Assembly (NCBI GenBank): GCA_963664835.2
Contig: CAXXUG010000022.1
Location: 62,001-126,000 of the forward strand
Source of the DNA: G963664835 sp963664835
Lineage (GTDB): Bacteria; Chloroflexota; UBA6077; FW602-bin22; JBCLEL01
Direction of reading: 5' to 3'
DNA: 64,000 bases
Shown: in pieces, positions 52,860 through 62,257 of the stretch
How the letters are laid out: the number at the start of each line of letters is the position of its first letter
Position numbering within the stretch: position 1 is the first letter of the stretch
Program-made: the position numbers and the translations under genes
Notes under the pieces: generated by a model
Database searches by the model: none
Told to the model about the DNA's origin: nothing
The model's input: only the letters and a program-made list of their open reading frames with translations

Positions 52860-53831
52860 TCACGACCCGATTACTCGGTATCCGTTGTACTCGTTGTCGT
52901 CTCCCGGCGTTGGGCCCTCAAATCCCGGGCAGGGGGTCGAATCCACCTGTATGTGGATCGTCTCGAAGAGTTCAGCATCCTCATGGATGGCATCCAGGCC
53001 GGCCCAAACTCCGCTTGACAAGCCTGTTTCCAGGTAATCATTAAGCTGCGTTATGGCTCCCCCGTGAGCCAACACCGGCGTCAGCGAGAACCTCTGGCCC
53101 AACGGTAGACCTACCACGTTGATCTGCCATTCGCCGTCGTCGTTCGGCGCGATAGGTCCTTGGGGGTAGATTCGTCCGCCATCGGCCCCTTGCAGCAGGA
53201 CCATCGCAAGCTGCCCCGATGTCAATCCAAAGGCGGTACCCGAGATCGTGAACCCGCTGCACAGGAGAGCGTCGTTGGCAGGCGATGCTATTGCTAACGA
53301 CTCGCTGGGTGGTGGGTCTGAAGTTGGTTCTGGCGTGACCGATGCTCCGGCGGGTTGCCCGGAATTAGGTACTGGCGTGACGGTTGCTCCGGTTTGTTCG
53401 CCCGAACCAGGTGTCGCTGTGGCCGACGGGTCGGGGACGTTCTGGGAGCCATCGATTTGGCCTGCCGGCTCGCCACTAGGCCGGTTGCTTCCTGATGGCG
53501 TACCCTCGACTACGTTAGTTGGAACAAAAGTGCTATTTACGGCTGGCGACGGGCTCGGACTTGGAGACTGAACTGCCGCCGATACTTGGGTGTTTCTCGG
53601 ATTAGGCGTATATCCCGCCGGCGGATAGGCGTCGAATGCGCTCTGAATCTTGATTCGATTGGTCTGCAACTGTTCTTCCGCGAACTCGATAATGTCGATG
53701 TCCTCGTCGATCGACAGTTGACCTGACACGATCAGGCCGATCAGGATTGCCGTTCCTATCAGTGCGATTACTGAGGCCACCACTCCCAGCGGCCGGCGTC
53801 CGGTTGACGCGTTGTAAATTGGATATGACAT
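52860..53831 (-). CDS. Membrane-anchored protein with long Ser/Pro/Thr linker
   Basis: A 323-residue protein. A short cytoplasmic N-terminus and a TM segment at ~14-37 are followed by a Ser/Pro/Thr/Gly-rich linker (~75-175, rich in TP, SP and GS pairs) and a C-terminal beta-rich domain (IASPANDALLCSGFTISGTAFG to the end). The last part holds two cysteines that could pair. This suggests a surface or wall-associated protein; no named family. It ends 31 bases from the C39-like gene, which is convergent. Confidence 0.6.
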   Translation of the reverse strand: MSYPIYNASTGRRPLGVVASVIALIGTAILIGLIVSGQLSIDEDIDIIEFAEEQLQTNRIKIQSAFDAYPPAGYTPNPRNTQVSAAVQSPSPSPSPAVNSTFVPTNVVEGTPSGSNRPSGEPAGQIDGSQNVPDPSATATPGSGEQTGATVTPVPNSGQPAGASVTPEPTSDPPPSESLAIASPANDALLCSGFTISGTAFGLTSGQLAMVLLQGADGGRIYPQGPIAPNDDGEWQINVVGLPLGQRFSLTPVLAHGGAITQLNDYLETGLSSGVWAGLDAIHEDAELFETIHIQVDSTPCPGFEGPTPGDDNEYNGYRVIGS

Positions 53832-54054
53832 GTCGACATGATTGTAGGTCGGTAATGCGTTGGAGAGCTATTAGTAACCCTTGGTGAGGCGTTAAGGGCA
53901 CGTTCAAGCACGCGCACCTGTGTGTCAAACATGTTTCGTTCGCTGTTGGACTGGATGGTTTCTCTTGCTAATCGCTGCGCTCGCCACCGTGAAATCATGA
54001 AAGTCCGCGCCAAGAGAAAGTGGGATTTGCGGCGCTACGATGCGACTAGCGGTG

Positions 54055-55074
54055 CTATCTCCGGCTTGCGAAGATCAGTCCTCCGGGCAGGCTTACCAGC
54101 ATCACAAGTATGCCAAACAGGAGCGACGCCGCTGCCGCGCTGGCGCTACTTACCCCGACCGTACCAAAGAAATACACGTATGCGACCTCCCTTACGCCAA
54201 ATCCGTTCACCGAGACCGGGACAAGTTGGATGGCCGCGATGATCGGAACGTATAGGACTAGTGATATTAGGGGCAGGTTGATGTTCAGACCAATGAATAT
54301 CGCATAGTTCACCAACACCAGCGCGAGATGGAACGCAAAAGACCAGAACAAAGCCCAAAAGAACGTAGAAGGGCTGCGTATTGCCAGGGCTATCGATGAT
54401 GCGACGCGGCCGATCCTGTCGAACCATCTTGGGCCAAGCAGCCGCCGAATTACGGAACTGAAGAATCTCCTGGCATGCCGCGACGCGAATAGGGCCATCA
54501 CCACCACGAAGAACAGGATCAGGCCTCCGACAATCGGAGCGAACTGCCCCGATACCTGAGGACTTAGCAACAGCCCAACCATCGCGGTGAGCGCCAACGT
54601 CAGTCCGGAGATGAGCCGCTCGCCGACCACGGATGCGACTGCCTCCGGCCCTTTGCCTGTCCGTTTTGCGATATCAGTAATCCGCACGACATCACCGCCG
54701 ATGTTCGAGGGCAGGAAGTTGTTGAAGAACAGCCCGACTAGGTACGTATTGAAGAGATATGGCAGTGGGAGGGATGTGACCTGGGCCCGCAGCAATATGC
54801 CCCATTTTATCGCGCTCACGATCAATGCCAGGATGATAAGAGCGATCGCCATCGCGATTCCGGCAGGCCTGGCTTGCATGATCGCCGTCCACACGTCGTC
54901 GATATCCACCAAAAGGCTGAACAGCAGAATCAGAAGCGTCACGCTGACCACCGGCCTTATCCATTGCTTGAACAGCTGCGGCGCAGGAGCGCGGGTCTCT
55001 CGCTCGGAAATCGCTTGATTCTCGCCGGCAGCCTCCGCCGCCGAGTTCAGGTTTGTCATCCTGTACAGGTCCAT
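54055..55074 (-). CDS. YbhN/UPF0104-family membrane protein
   Basis: A 339-residue polytopic protein with about eight to nine hydrophobic segments. It matches the lysylphosphatidylglycerol-synthase TM-region/UPF0104 family: YLVGLFFNNFLPSNIGGDVVRI near residue 110, SVVGERLISG, and PVSVNGFGVREVAYVYF near the C-terminus. These proteins move or flip lipid-linked glycans or aminoacyl lipids. It is followed, on the opposite side, by the TVP38-like gene 24 bases upstream, which fits an envelope-lipid pair. Confidence 0.8.
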   Translation of the reverse strand: MDLYRMTNLNSAAEAAGENQAISERETRAPAPQLFKQWIRPVVSVTLLILLFSLLVDIDDVWTAIMQARPAGIAMAIALIILALIVSAIKWGILLRAQVTSLPLPYLFNTYLVGLFFNNFLPSNIGGDVVRITDIAKRTGKGPEAVASVVGERLISGLTLALTAMVGLLLSPQVSGQFAPIVGGLILFFVVVMALFASRHARRFFSSVIRRLLGPRWFDRIGRVASSIALAIRSPSTFFWALFWSFAFHLALVLVNYAIFIGLNINLPLISLVLYVPIIAAIQLVPVSVNGFGVREVAYVYFFGTVGVSSASAAAASLLFGILVMLVSLPGGLIFASRR

Positions 55075-55098
55075 TGCGTCGTTCTTGGTCGCATTAGG

Positions 55099-55809
55099 CT
55101 AGGCACGAGCCTCTTCTCCCATCACCCGCCGTTCGAACACAAGCTTCGCCATCCACGCGATCAGCAATAGGAGCGCCACACCGGCGATTCCCCACAGGAT
55201 CGTGGCCGCCTGTCCCAGGCTGTCCCCCAGTATCGAGTAGACGATCGTCGCCGGAAGCTGACCGATTCCGGTCGCGATCATAAACTGCCAGAAACTCACC
55301 GGCGTCAGACCCGCGGCATAGCTGACGATGTCGAACGAAACTACAGGAATTAGACGTGCGAGGAGTATAGATCGCGTGCCGTATCGCTCGAAGAAACGGT
55401 CTGTCGCTCGCAGGGCCCGGCCGCCGACCAGCCTCTCAATTGGTGGTCGTCCCAGGGATCTCGAGATGCCGAAGCAGAGCGCCGCGGCAACCATGGCGCT
55501 GCTCCACGACAGGGCGACACCCCAGACGGGACCGAATATGGCCCCGTTGGCGAGCGTAATGCCGAAGGCCGGCAGCGGAAACGCGATCGATTGGAGGATC
55601 ATCAGGAGCGCAGAAATCAGTGGGGCCCAAAGTCCAAACGAAAGAATATACTCACGCAGCGGGCTTATGTCGCCGGTCGTAGCGGCGCTTGAAATCTGAA
55701 CAATCGCCAGATCGACCTTTTGCCTGGCGTCCGGCACAGCCAAGTAGACTGCGATCAGAGCCGCGGCCGCCACGACGGTGATGAGAGCCCTAGTCCGCCT
55801 GCTCATCAA
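55099..55809 (-). CDS. TVP38/TMEM64-family (VTT/DedA-like) membrane protein
   Basis: A 236-residue membrane protein of the DedA-like VTT group. LQSIAFPLPAFGITLANGAIFGPVWGVALSWSSAMVAAALCFGISRSLGR is the family's core (shown by its two ends: FPLPAFGI and FGISRSLGR), then RYGTRSILLARLIPVVSFDIVSYAAGL. Relatives are phospholipid scramblase-like and help envelope homeostasis. It lies directly upstream of the YbhN-like gene and is probably its operon partner. Confidence 0.85.
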   Translation of the reverse strand: MMSRRTRALITVVAAAALIAVYLAVPDARQKVDLAIVQISSAATTGDISPLREYILSFGLWAPLISALLMILQSIAFPLPAFGITLANGAIFGPVWGVALSWSSAMVAAALCFGISRSLGRPPIERLVGGRALRATDRFFERYGTRSILLARLIPVVSFDIVSYAAGLTPVSFWQFMIATGIGQLPATIVYSILGDSLGQAATILWGIAGVALLLLIAWMAKLVFERRVMGEEARA

Positions 55810-56041
55810 CCTGTGTTCTCTTAACCAACCGAGCCTGGGGCGATCGCGAGCTTAATCAGTTGTTTGGTTCGAGCTACGCTCGGGCGTTGCAGCCTCACGG
55901 ACAGCGCCCGAGCCCGCCAACGGCCACGTCGCGAGCCGGTCGAGGTACTCATTGGGGGAGAGTCGTCACGAGAATCCAGCGTAATGCAGTGTATTATCTG
56001 GATTCAGTATATACGGAATTGGCCCTGCGCGCTACTCTGCG

Positions 56042-56275
56042 TCAGTCCGCGAACTCGAAGAACTCGCGCAGAAAGACGTAAATCTTCTTCCGGTCTTCCG
56101 GGTCGACCGGATGGAGGCCGTAGTGGTTGACGATCCGCATCGACATATCCTTCCATTCGCTCCAGCATTTCTGGCAGATATTGTCGAATACTCGCTGGCC
56201 CAACTCGCCCGATATGGGCGCCTTGGGTAGCTGTTCGCCCTCGTTGCCGCATCGGCTGCAAGTAAGTTGGACCAA
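56042..56275 (-). CDS. YggX-like protein with two added CxxC pairs
   Basis: A 77-residue protein whose core (LGQRVFDNICQKCW to GLHPVDPEDRKKIYVFLREFF) follows the fold order of YggX, an Fe(II)-trafficking and Fe-S repair protein. Here a CSRC at the start and a CQKC mid-core could together form a zinc or iron site that typical YggX lacks. The start is a TTG at 56275 with GGAGG eight bases upstream; the longer frame to 56347 has no homology. It stands alone. Confidence 0.65.
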   Translation of the reverse strand: MVQLTCSRCGNEGEQLPKAPISGELGQRVFDNICQKCWSEWKDMSMRIVNHYGLHPVDPEDRKKIYVFLREFFEFAD

Positions 56276-56520
56276 TCGTTCGTCCTCCGGCGTGGGGTTT
56301 CTCGCCCAGAGTCTACCACCGCCCGCTGAATCCGACGAACATTTCACTCCTATTAGTAGCCGTCCAGACCAATGTCGTCCAGTCTCGCGAGCGTCGTCCG
56401 TGCCAAGACATTTCCCGGACGCCGCCTCGGGATAGACTGCTTCAACCGCCTCTCGTTCGAGATTCGCGGCATTCCTTCATCAATGTGGCCCCTCGATTCG
56501 TCATTGGTACGAAAATGACC

Positions 56521-57744
56521 TTACGCGGCTTCGATGGTGACCCGATATCCTAAACGTTGAAGGCGTTTGACGCTGCTGCGCACGATGTGGCTCTTGTCCC
56601 TCCGGTCGAAGTAGTCGGCACCCAGGTCGTCGTAGTCGGTGCCATATCGCAGCAGTTGGTAGATGACCTTGAGCACTGTGTGGGCAATGGCAGTGATGGC
56701 GCGCTTGCGTCCCCTGCGAGCGGCGATTCTCCGATATCGAGCTGAGAGATAGGTGTGCTTGGTTCGTGCAGCGGACTGTGCAACTTCTGTCAGGATCGCG
56801 CTGAGCCAAGGGCTGCCCCGGCCGGTGAACCCGCTCTTGCGCTTGCCGGCGGATTGGTAGTTGCCGGGACTGATCTTGGCCCAAGAGGCAAGGTGTTTTG
56901 CCGAAGGGAATCTCGACATGTCAGTACCTATCTCGGCGATGATGTCCTCAGCAGCACGGCGACCGACTCCGGGGATGGCATCAAGGCGATTGATCGTGTC
57001 CTCTAAAGGGGCAAACCTACGGGCGACCTCCTTGTCGAGATGCGCAATCTGCGTTTCGCACATCTCCAGAGACTGCAGCAGGACTCCAAGCATAAATCGC
57101 TGGTGGTGACCCATAGTTCCACGCAGGGCCCAACGCAACTCCTCCAGCTTCTTCCTCAGCAACCCTCTGGCCAACTCGGCAAGGACGTTGGGGTCCTGCT
57201 CACCAGCAATCAAGGCTCTGAGCATCTCACGCCCAGAGACCCCGAGAATGTCTGTAGCGACCGAGGCCAACTTGATGTTGCCTCCTTCCAGGACCTTGTG
57301 CATCTGGCTGGCGATCTGAGCCTTATTCTGGACCACTCTGCGTCGGTAGCGAACTAACTCTCGCAGCTCACGCTGAGGTCGATCGGGGATGAAACTTGGC
57401 TTCAACAGGCCGTGCCTGAGTAGCTCCGCAATCCATTCAGAGTCTCTCACGTCCGTCTTACGACCGGGGACGGCCTTGATCTGGCGCGCGTTTGCCACCA
57501 CCAACTCGAACTCTTCCTCCAACAGATTGTAGATCGGCTTCCAGTACACGCCGGTGCTCTCCATCCCCACAGTGGTGACCCGCATCTCAGTCAACCAATC
57601 ACCCAGAGTCAGAAGCTCTCCGTAAGTGGTCCCGAACGTCCGAATCTGCCGATCGTCCGGGGTTATCACACAGGCAGTGACCGACTTCTTGTGGACATCC
57701 AGGCCACAGCAGCGTTCACGAAATCGTTCAATTACCGAAGTCAT
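56521..57744 (-). CDS. IS110-family transposase (DEDD recombinase)
   Basis: A 407-residue recombinase. The N-terminal RuvC-like DEDD domain shows CCGLDVHKKSVTACV, MESTGVYWKP and DVRDSEWIAEL. The C-terminal Tnp20 domain shows LDAIPGVGRRAAEDIIAEIG and a PGNYQSAGKRKSG segment with the Ser expected to act as nucleophile. The ATG at 57744 is preceded by AGAGGAG. IS110 elements need a structured RNA from their non-coding end to choose donor and target. The stop codon is almost at the left end: a dispersed repeat (56504-56516) abuts the element there. The frame is intact. Confidence 0.9.
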   Translation of the reverse strand: MTSVIERFRERCCGLDVHKKSVTACVITPDDRQIRTFGTTYGELLTLGDWLTEMRVTTVGMESTGVYWKPIYNLLEEEFELVVANARQIKAVPGRKTDVRDSEWIAELLRHGLLKPSFIPDRPQRELRELVRYRRRVVQNKAQIASQMHKVLEGGNIKLASVATDILGVSGREMLRALIAGEQDPNVLAELARGLLRKKLEELRWALRGTMGHHQRFMLGVLLQSLEMCETQIAHLDKEVARRFAPLEDTINRLDAIPGVGRRAAEDIIAEIGTDMSRFPSAKHLASWAKISPGNYQSAGKRKSGFTGRGSPWLSAILTEVAQSAARTKHTYLSARYRRIAARRGRKRAITAIAHTVLKVIYQLLRYGTDYDDLGADYFDRRDKSHIVRSSVKRLQRLGYRVTIEAA

Positions 57745-57779
57745 ACCTATCTCCTCTCTTCTCGAAAATGGTCTACCGG

Positions 57780-57866
57780 TTGGGGGCGACCCCAAAACGA
57801 GTAAAGTTGGTACGCGTGCTCACTCTTGGCGGAGTGGCGACAACTAGGTGTACTAGACGGGTCGCC
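57780..57866 (-). ncRNA. Candidate IS110 guide (bridge-type) RNA region
   Basis: Directly upstream of the recombinase, where the IS110 subgroup encodes its bridge RNA. Two hairpins are visible: TTGGGG/CCCCAA around GCGA (57780-57795), and GGCGAC/GTCGCC (57836-57841 with 57861-57866) enclosing CTAG-GTGTA-CTAG. Exact ends and guide loops are not determined. The location and folds are consistent, but no transcript is shown by sequence alone. Confidence 0.45.
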
Positions 57867-57935
57867 AGAGTCAGATTGGTACCCGAGCTCGAAGCGCCAA
57901 TGACTCCCGAACTCTTCCAACAACCAGTGCACTCA

Positions 57936-58688
57936 AGTTTTCATTTCTTGGTGTGCCGGCGCAAGCCGGGATGGGTGATTGGTATGAAAATAGAATGGAT
58001 TCCCTAACTTCTTATAACTGGAGTCCCACCATTTTCATTCTCTTATGCGGGCTTCACAAGGCCATGGTGATTCCCGCGAAGGCGAGAATCCACGCACTAA
58101 CATCCCGCAAACGAACGCCAACCGCGATACCACCGTCTAGGTCCAACCGGCGACCTCACTTGGTCTTGGTACGAGAACGTGCGTCCATTTGGTCCGTAAC
58201 GCCGGCTCTCGACCCGTGGAACGTGCCGGATAACAGACTGTCAGACGGCGGCAAAACGACAAAATGTAGCGCGGGGGCTTGTCCCCCGCTTGGGTCGGGG
58301 GTGGGAGTGGCGAAATCCGCCGTGAAAAGCCGGTGTACCAACCCCCAACTCAGGCTCTTGATGCGCTGGTGTGCCGGCGCTAGCCGGCCAATGGGGCCGT
58401 CAAGCGTCCCCAATCGTCGATTGCAGGGAGTGAAGGCGCCGACAAACCGGCAAACCGGCCGACGTGTCAGTTGCACCGAAAAACACCGTAGAGGCGGGTT
58501 TAAAACCCGCCGGGAGCCGTGTGGAGAACCACAGATTCTGCCGGCCCGGACAAAGATCTCGAGCGCCCCTCGTCGGCGCTCGGCCATGGCAAATGTAGCG
58601 CGGTCGAAGACTACGCGATGCTAGGGGCTTGTCCCCCGCTCCCGGAAATCCGGCAGCCAACCCTAGTCCCGAGCGACCGTTGCTCCCG
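57936..58688. repeat. Dispersed hairpin repeat, cluster 5
   Basis: Between the IS110 element and parS lie a terminal module at 57936-57992, a CTCTTATGCG..GGCCATGGTGATTCC module at 58036-58090 (shared with 16058-16103), a copy at 58265-58391 (stem GCGGGGG/CCCCCGC), and a piece at 58594-58688. The IS110 insertion appears to have split or joined repeat copies here: the end of a repeat at 56504-56516 is on its other side. No gene is supported between 57867 and 58756. Confidence 0.7.
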
Positions 58689-58756
58689 TTCACCTTGTGA
58701 GCGAATCACCGAAGTAGATAGCAGAATTGAATTTGCGTCGAGCCCAAGATTGGGTC

Positions 58757-58772
58757 TGTTTCACGTGAAACA
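58757..58772. promoter_or_regulatory. parS: parS centromere site
   Basis: A perfect 16-bp palindrome TGTTTCACGTGAAACA, the consensus that ParB loads on. It lies just past the 3' end of parB. parS sites usually cluster near the replication origin. Confidence 0.93.
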
Positions 58773-58794
58773 ACCATCGTGCGACTCTCCTCGG

Positions 58795-59694
58795 TCAGCC
58801 GGCGACGAAATACTCCTCCCCCTGCACCGAATCTTCGGTCGTCAACAGATCGACCACCCCCGAAAGCTGCTCTCTCGAATAGAAGTGAATTACCAGCCGG
58901 CCGGCGTCCCCGCTCCGGTGCAATCTCACCTTGGTGCCCAACGAAGTGCGCAACATGTCTTCAGTCGCTGCATCCTCGTGGTCTTGTTCCTCGTCAACAG
59001 CCTGAGCCTGGTCCTCGGTGAGCCAGGATCGAACCAGGCGCTCGGTTTCCCGTACCGACAAGCCGCCGGCCACTACGCGCTCCAATGCCTGCGCCTGGGT
59101 GTTGGCGTCCGGCAGTCCCAGTAGAGCCCGGGCGTGCCCCTCGTCGATCTTCCTCGCCGCGAGCGCGTCCTTGACCGACTGAGGCAAGTTCGCCAGCCGC
59201 AGTGTATTAGCGACTGTGGAGCGGCTCTTCCCCACCTGCCTCGCCACATCTGCCTGGGTCAGGCCGAACTCGTCTATCAGTTGCCTATAGGCGACCGCAG
59301 CCTCCAGGGCATTGAGGTCCTCCCGTTGGATGTTCTCAACCAGCGCGAGCGACAGGATCTCTGCCGGCGTAACTTCCTTTACCATCACAGGCACCTGCGC
59401 AAACCCAGCCTGCCGTGCTGCCCTCCAGCGCCGTTCTCCCGCGATCAACTGATACAGCGGCCTTCCCTGCTCGTCCAGTCCGACCTGGGTGACCAGCAAC
59501 GGCTGAAGCACTCCATGCTCCCGAATCGACGCAGCCAACTCCTCGGCAGATGCCGGGTCATGAGCGCTCCTTGGCTGGTGCGGATTCCCGACCACCTGGT
59601 CGACGCCGACCTCGACGATCCCGCTCGGTCCGCCCTCCGTTCGCAATAGCGCTCCAAGACCTCGACCCAGTCCCCGTTTCGCCGGCCGGCTCAT
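58795..59694 (-). CDS. parB: ParB-family chromosome partition protein
   Basis: A 299-residue ParB/Spo0J protein, a CTP-dependent clamp that spreads from parS and guides chromosome segregation with ParA and SMC. It has LGRGLGALL at the start, the CTP-binding GERRWRAARQAG, the ENIQREDLNALEAA helix, the HTH LTQADVARQVGKSRSTVANTLRL, and a C-terminal dimer region. The ATG at 59694 follows GGAGG by 5 bases. parA is not next to it, although it is usually the operon partner. The upstream strand carries an unrelated gene. Confidence 0.93.
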   Translation of the reverse strand: MSRPAKRGLGRGLGALLRTEGGPSGIVEVGVDQVVGNPHQPRSAHDPASAEELAASIREHGVLQPLLVTQVGLDEQGRPLYQLIAGERRWRAARQAGFAQVPVMVKEVTPAEILSLALVENIQREDLNALEAAVAYRQLIDEFGLTQADVARQVGKSRSTVANTLRLANLPQSVKDALAARKIDEGHARALLGLPDANTQAQALERVVAGGLSVRETERLVRSWLTEDQAQAVDEEQDHEDAATEDMLRTSLGTKVRLHRSGDAGRLVIHFYSREQLSGVVDLLTTEDSVQGEEYFVAG

Positions 59695-59923
59695 TGTCAC
59701 CTCCACGTATCCGTTGCTTCCAGGTGGGCTCTCCACCTAGTATATCTTTCCCCTCCGGGATCGGGCCAACTGAACTGTTGCCCCAAAATCCTGGCATCGC
59801 CCTGATTACCTGGCTGCCGACGCATTGCTGCGTGGAAATCTGTCAAATCAGATAATATGAGACTGAAACGTTTCTCAGATCAATCCGGCGCGACCATACG
59901 CATATGAAGATCGGAGGGCACAC

Positions 59924-60805
59924 TTGAAGATTGGGTTTATTGGAATCGGCAAGATGGGCGAACCGATGTGCAGAAATATCTTGAAAGCCGGGCACTCTCT
60001 CGTAGTCGCAAACCGCAGCCAGCCCGCTCTAGACCGAATCGCGGGGGAGGGCGCGACTGTGGCGCGCACGCCGGCCGAGTTGACAGCACAATCCGAGTTC
60101 ATCATGACCTGTGTGACAGATCCGGCTAGCGTTGACCAGGTGTACGAAGGCGCCGACGGAATTGTCTCGGCAATCCAGCCCGGTCAGATCGCAATCGACC
60201 ATACCACCGTCGGTCCCGGCACCAGCCGGCGCCTCCACGCGGCCATCACGGCCAAGGGCGCTGGGTTCATTGATGCCCCAATCAGCGGCGGCACCGCCGG
60301 CGCTGAGTCCGGAACCCTCACCGTCATGTGTGGTGGCGATGAAGCCGTGTTCGAACAGGCCAAACCGGCATTGGAGTCGATCGGCGAAAACATATACCTC
60401 GCCGGCCCATCCGGTAGCGGCGCCGTCATAAAGCTCGTGAACCAGTTGCTGGTCGGTATTCACGTCGCCGCCTCTGCCGAAGCCGTGGTTATGGGCGCAA
60501 AGGCAGGCGCGGACCCGAATGTAATCCTCGAGATCATCGGTAACAGCTTCGGTGGCAGTGCGATGCTGAAGCGGTCCATACCCCTCGCCCTCGACCGCAA
60601 GTTCGAAGCCGGCACACCGGTTAGTTTGGTCCTGAGAGACCTTGGCACAATCGGGCAGATGTGCTCCGAAGTTGGCGCGAGAATGACTCTCGGCAAAGTC
60701 GCCGAATCCCTGTTCAACGAGGCCCACATCGCCGGCCTTACCGAGAATGACATGGTGTCGGTATTCAAAGTGTTCGAGTCCTCCTCGGGGATCGAAGTAG
60801 GTTGA
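59924..60805 (+). CDS. Beta-hydroxyacid dehydrogenase (3-hydroxyisobutyrate dehydrogenase family)
   Basis: A 293-residue NAD(P)-dependent dehydrogenase. The Rossmann motif is IGFIGIGKMGEPM (residues 3-15); the substrate loop is DAPISGGTAGAESG; and the catalytic Lys is in GAVIKLVNQLL. Members reduce tartronate semialdehyde, glyoxylate or succinic semialdehyde, or oxidise 3-hydroxyisobutyrate; the substrate is not decided by sequence. The TTG start at 59924 has GGAGG six bases upstream. The DUF2007 gene follows 21 bases on. Confidence 0.88.
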   Translation: MKIGFIGIGKMGEPMCRNILKAGHSLVVANRSQPALDRIAGEGATVARTPAELTAQSEFIMTCVTDPASVDQVYEGADGIVSAIQPGQIAIDHTTVGPGTSRRLHAAITAKGAGFIDAPISGGTAGAESGTLTVMCGGDEAVFEQAKPALESIGENIYLAGPSGSGAVIKLVNQLLVGIHVAASAEAVVMGAKAGADPNVILEIIGNSFGGSAMLKRSIPLALDRKFEAGTPVSLVLRDLGTIGQMCSEVGARMTLGKVAESLFNEAHIAGLTENDMVSVFKVFESSSGIEVG

Positions 60806-60826
60806 ACAGAGCCCGGCGCCATCCTG

Positions 60827-61111
60827 ATGGGTACTACATTGCCGCCAGGTGACGAAAGCACAGGCCAAAAGCTCGTACCCTTGGCTACCGCGCCCAACCA
60901 GATAGTTGCCGAGCTGTGGATCAGCGCGCTTCGAGATGACGGTGTGTCGGCGCTGATGGACGCTCGCGACGCGGTCTCGTTTCTGGGCGTCTCCAACCGG
61001 CCCGTGCGGGTGCTGGTCCAGCAAGCCAGGCTTGCCGAGGCAACCGCAATCCTGAATGATTTGCCAGCCGGCGACGACGTCGAAGAGCCTGAGACTACCC
61101 TGGGCGACTGA
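60827..61111 (+). CDS. DUF2007-like small protein
   Basis: A 94-residue protein similar to DUF2007 (putative signal-transducing, PII-unrelated small alpha/beta domain): APNQIVAELWISALRDDGVSALM, then RVLVQQARLAEATAIL. An N-terminal tail of ~20 residues and an acidic C-terminus are extra. Its function is unknown. It follows the dehydrogenase closely and is probably co-transcribed. Confidence 0.65.
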   Translation: MGTTLPPGDESTGQKLVPLATAPNQIVAELWISALRDDGVSALMDARDAVSFLGVSNRPVRVLVQQARLAEATAILNDLPAGDDVEEPETTLGD

Positions 61112-61198
61112 TTGATGCCGGATAGTCACTTGATCCCCGACAAATCTCTGTCCATCTTTAGACCCAGCATCAAGTGCGCCTCAACGGAGTTGTTCTAG

Positions 61199-62209
61199 TT
61201 GACGGGAGAGCACCAAAAAACGGTCGAGTTGCCGGTCGTTTCTCGCGCGACCTCACGCTGGCTCAGCGAAGACACCGAAGTGGAGATAGTCGCCGAGTTT
61301 GCATACGAGATTCCCGATTTTGGCTCCGACTGGACCACGATCTCCACCTCGATCGATCAATTCGGTCAACTCGTCCTACTGCTACTCGATGGAGAACCCG
61401 ACTACGTGCTGTCCGCCGGTCCCCAGGGGACGATACCCAAGCTTCGAAGCGGCCGGCAAAATCGATTCCAAGTAGTTCAGATAGGGTCCGAGGGCGTCGT
61501 CAGAATCGACCTGCCGCCGACCTACGAAAACTTCCACTTCGCTCAACCCTTGTCACAGGGACGTTGGATTGCGGTGCGGGGACGCTGCGAGGGCGTGCAC
61601 GACGCGAATGCCCACATATTCGATATGCAGGCGGAAAGAATCAGTTCCTTCCATGTTGGCGATGGGGTAAACGACGTCTGTGTATCCCCTGACGACACCA
61701 TCTGGATCAGCTACTTTGACGAGGGTATCTACGGCCCAACCGAGTTGGCCCAAGAGGGATTGGTCGCGATGAAGACAGATGGCCAGGTCGTCTTCCGCTT
61801 CACTGATTGCCTGACCGTGGGTGGGATCAATCGAATCGCGGACTGTACCGCGATCAACGTGGCCGAAGATGGGGCTGTCTGGGTCTATTACTACACCGAC
61901 TTTCCATTGGTAAACCTGCGCGATCCCAAGCTGGTTCGGGCCTGGGGAGAGTTGCCTGTGGAGTTTGCCGAAGCGTTTGCTGTCGAAAACCTGAAGGCGC
62001 TCTTCACCGGCGGCTACGAGAATCGAGAGCTGCTCCATCTCCTTGACTTGGAGCGCCACCGTCACTGGCCGGCGGGAGTGGTTGATGAAGGCGGCCAACC
62101 GCTGCCGTTCGAAGCCTGCCTCGGGCGCGGCGCTCTGCTCTATCTGCTGAACGGCCGCCGTCTATATACTGTTGATTGTCGGAATCTGACCTTGGCTCAG
62201 CAGCCTTAA
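61199..62209 (+). CDS. Hypothetical beta-propeller-like protein
   Basis: A 336-residue protein without a secretion signal. It has repeated strand patterns ending in short WISY, WVYYY or HVGDG phrases (CVSPDDTIWISYFDEG, NVAEDGAVWVYYYTDF), as in beta-propellers. The family is not recognised. The TTG at 61199 has GGAG nine bases upstream. The gap to the DUF2007 gene is 87 bases, so an operon is possible. Confidence 0.55.
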   Translation: MTGEHQKTVELPVVSRATSRWLSEDTEVEIVAEFAYEIPDFGSDWTTISTSIDQFGQLVLLLLDGEPDYVLSAGPQGTIPKLRSGRQNRFQVVQIGSEGVVRIDLPPTYENFHFAQPLSQGRWIAVRGRCEGVHDANAHIFDMQAERISSFHVGDGVNDVCVSPDDTIWISYFDEGIYGPTELAQEGLVAMKTDGQVVFRFTDCLTVGGINRIADCTAINVAEDGAVWVYYYTDFPLVNLRDPKLVRAWGELPVEFAEAFAVENLKALFTGGYENRELLHLLDLERHRHWPAGVVDEGGQPLPFEACLGRGALLYLLNGRRLYTVDCRNLTLAQQP

Positions 62210-62257
62210 GAAATTCGTCCATCCTGGTAAGGACGCCGGATCAACTAGGAGGCAGTA

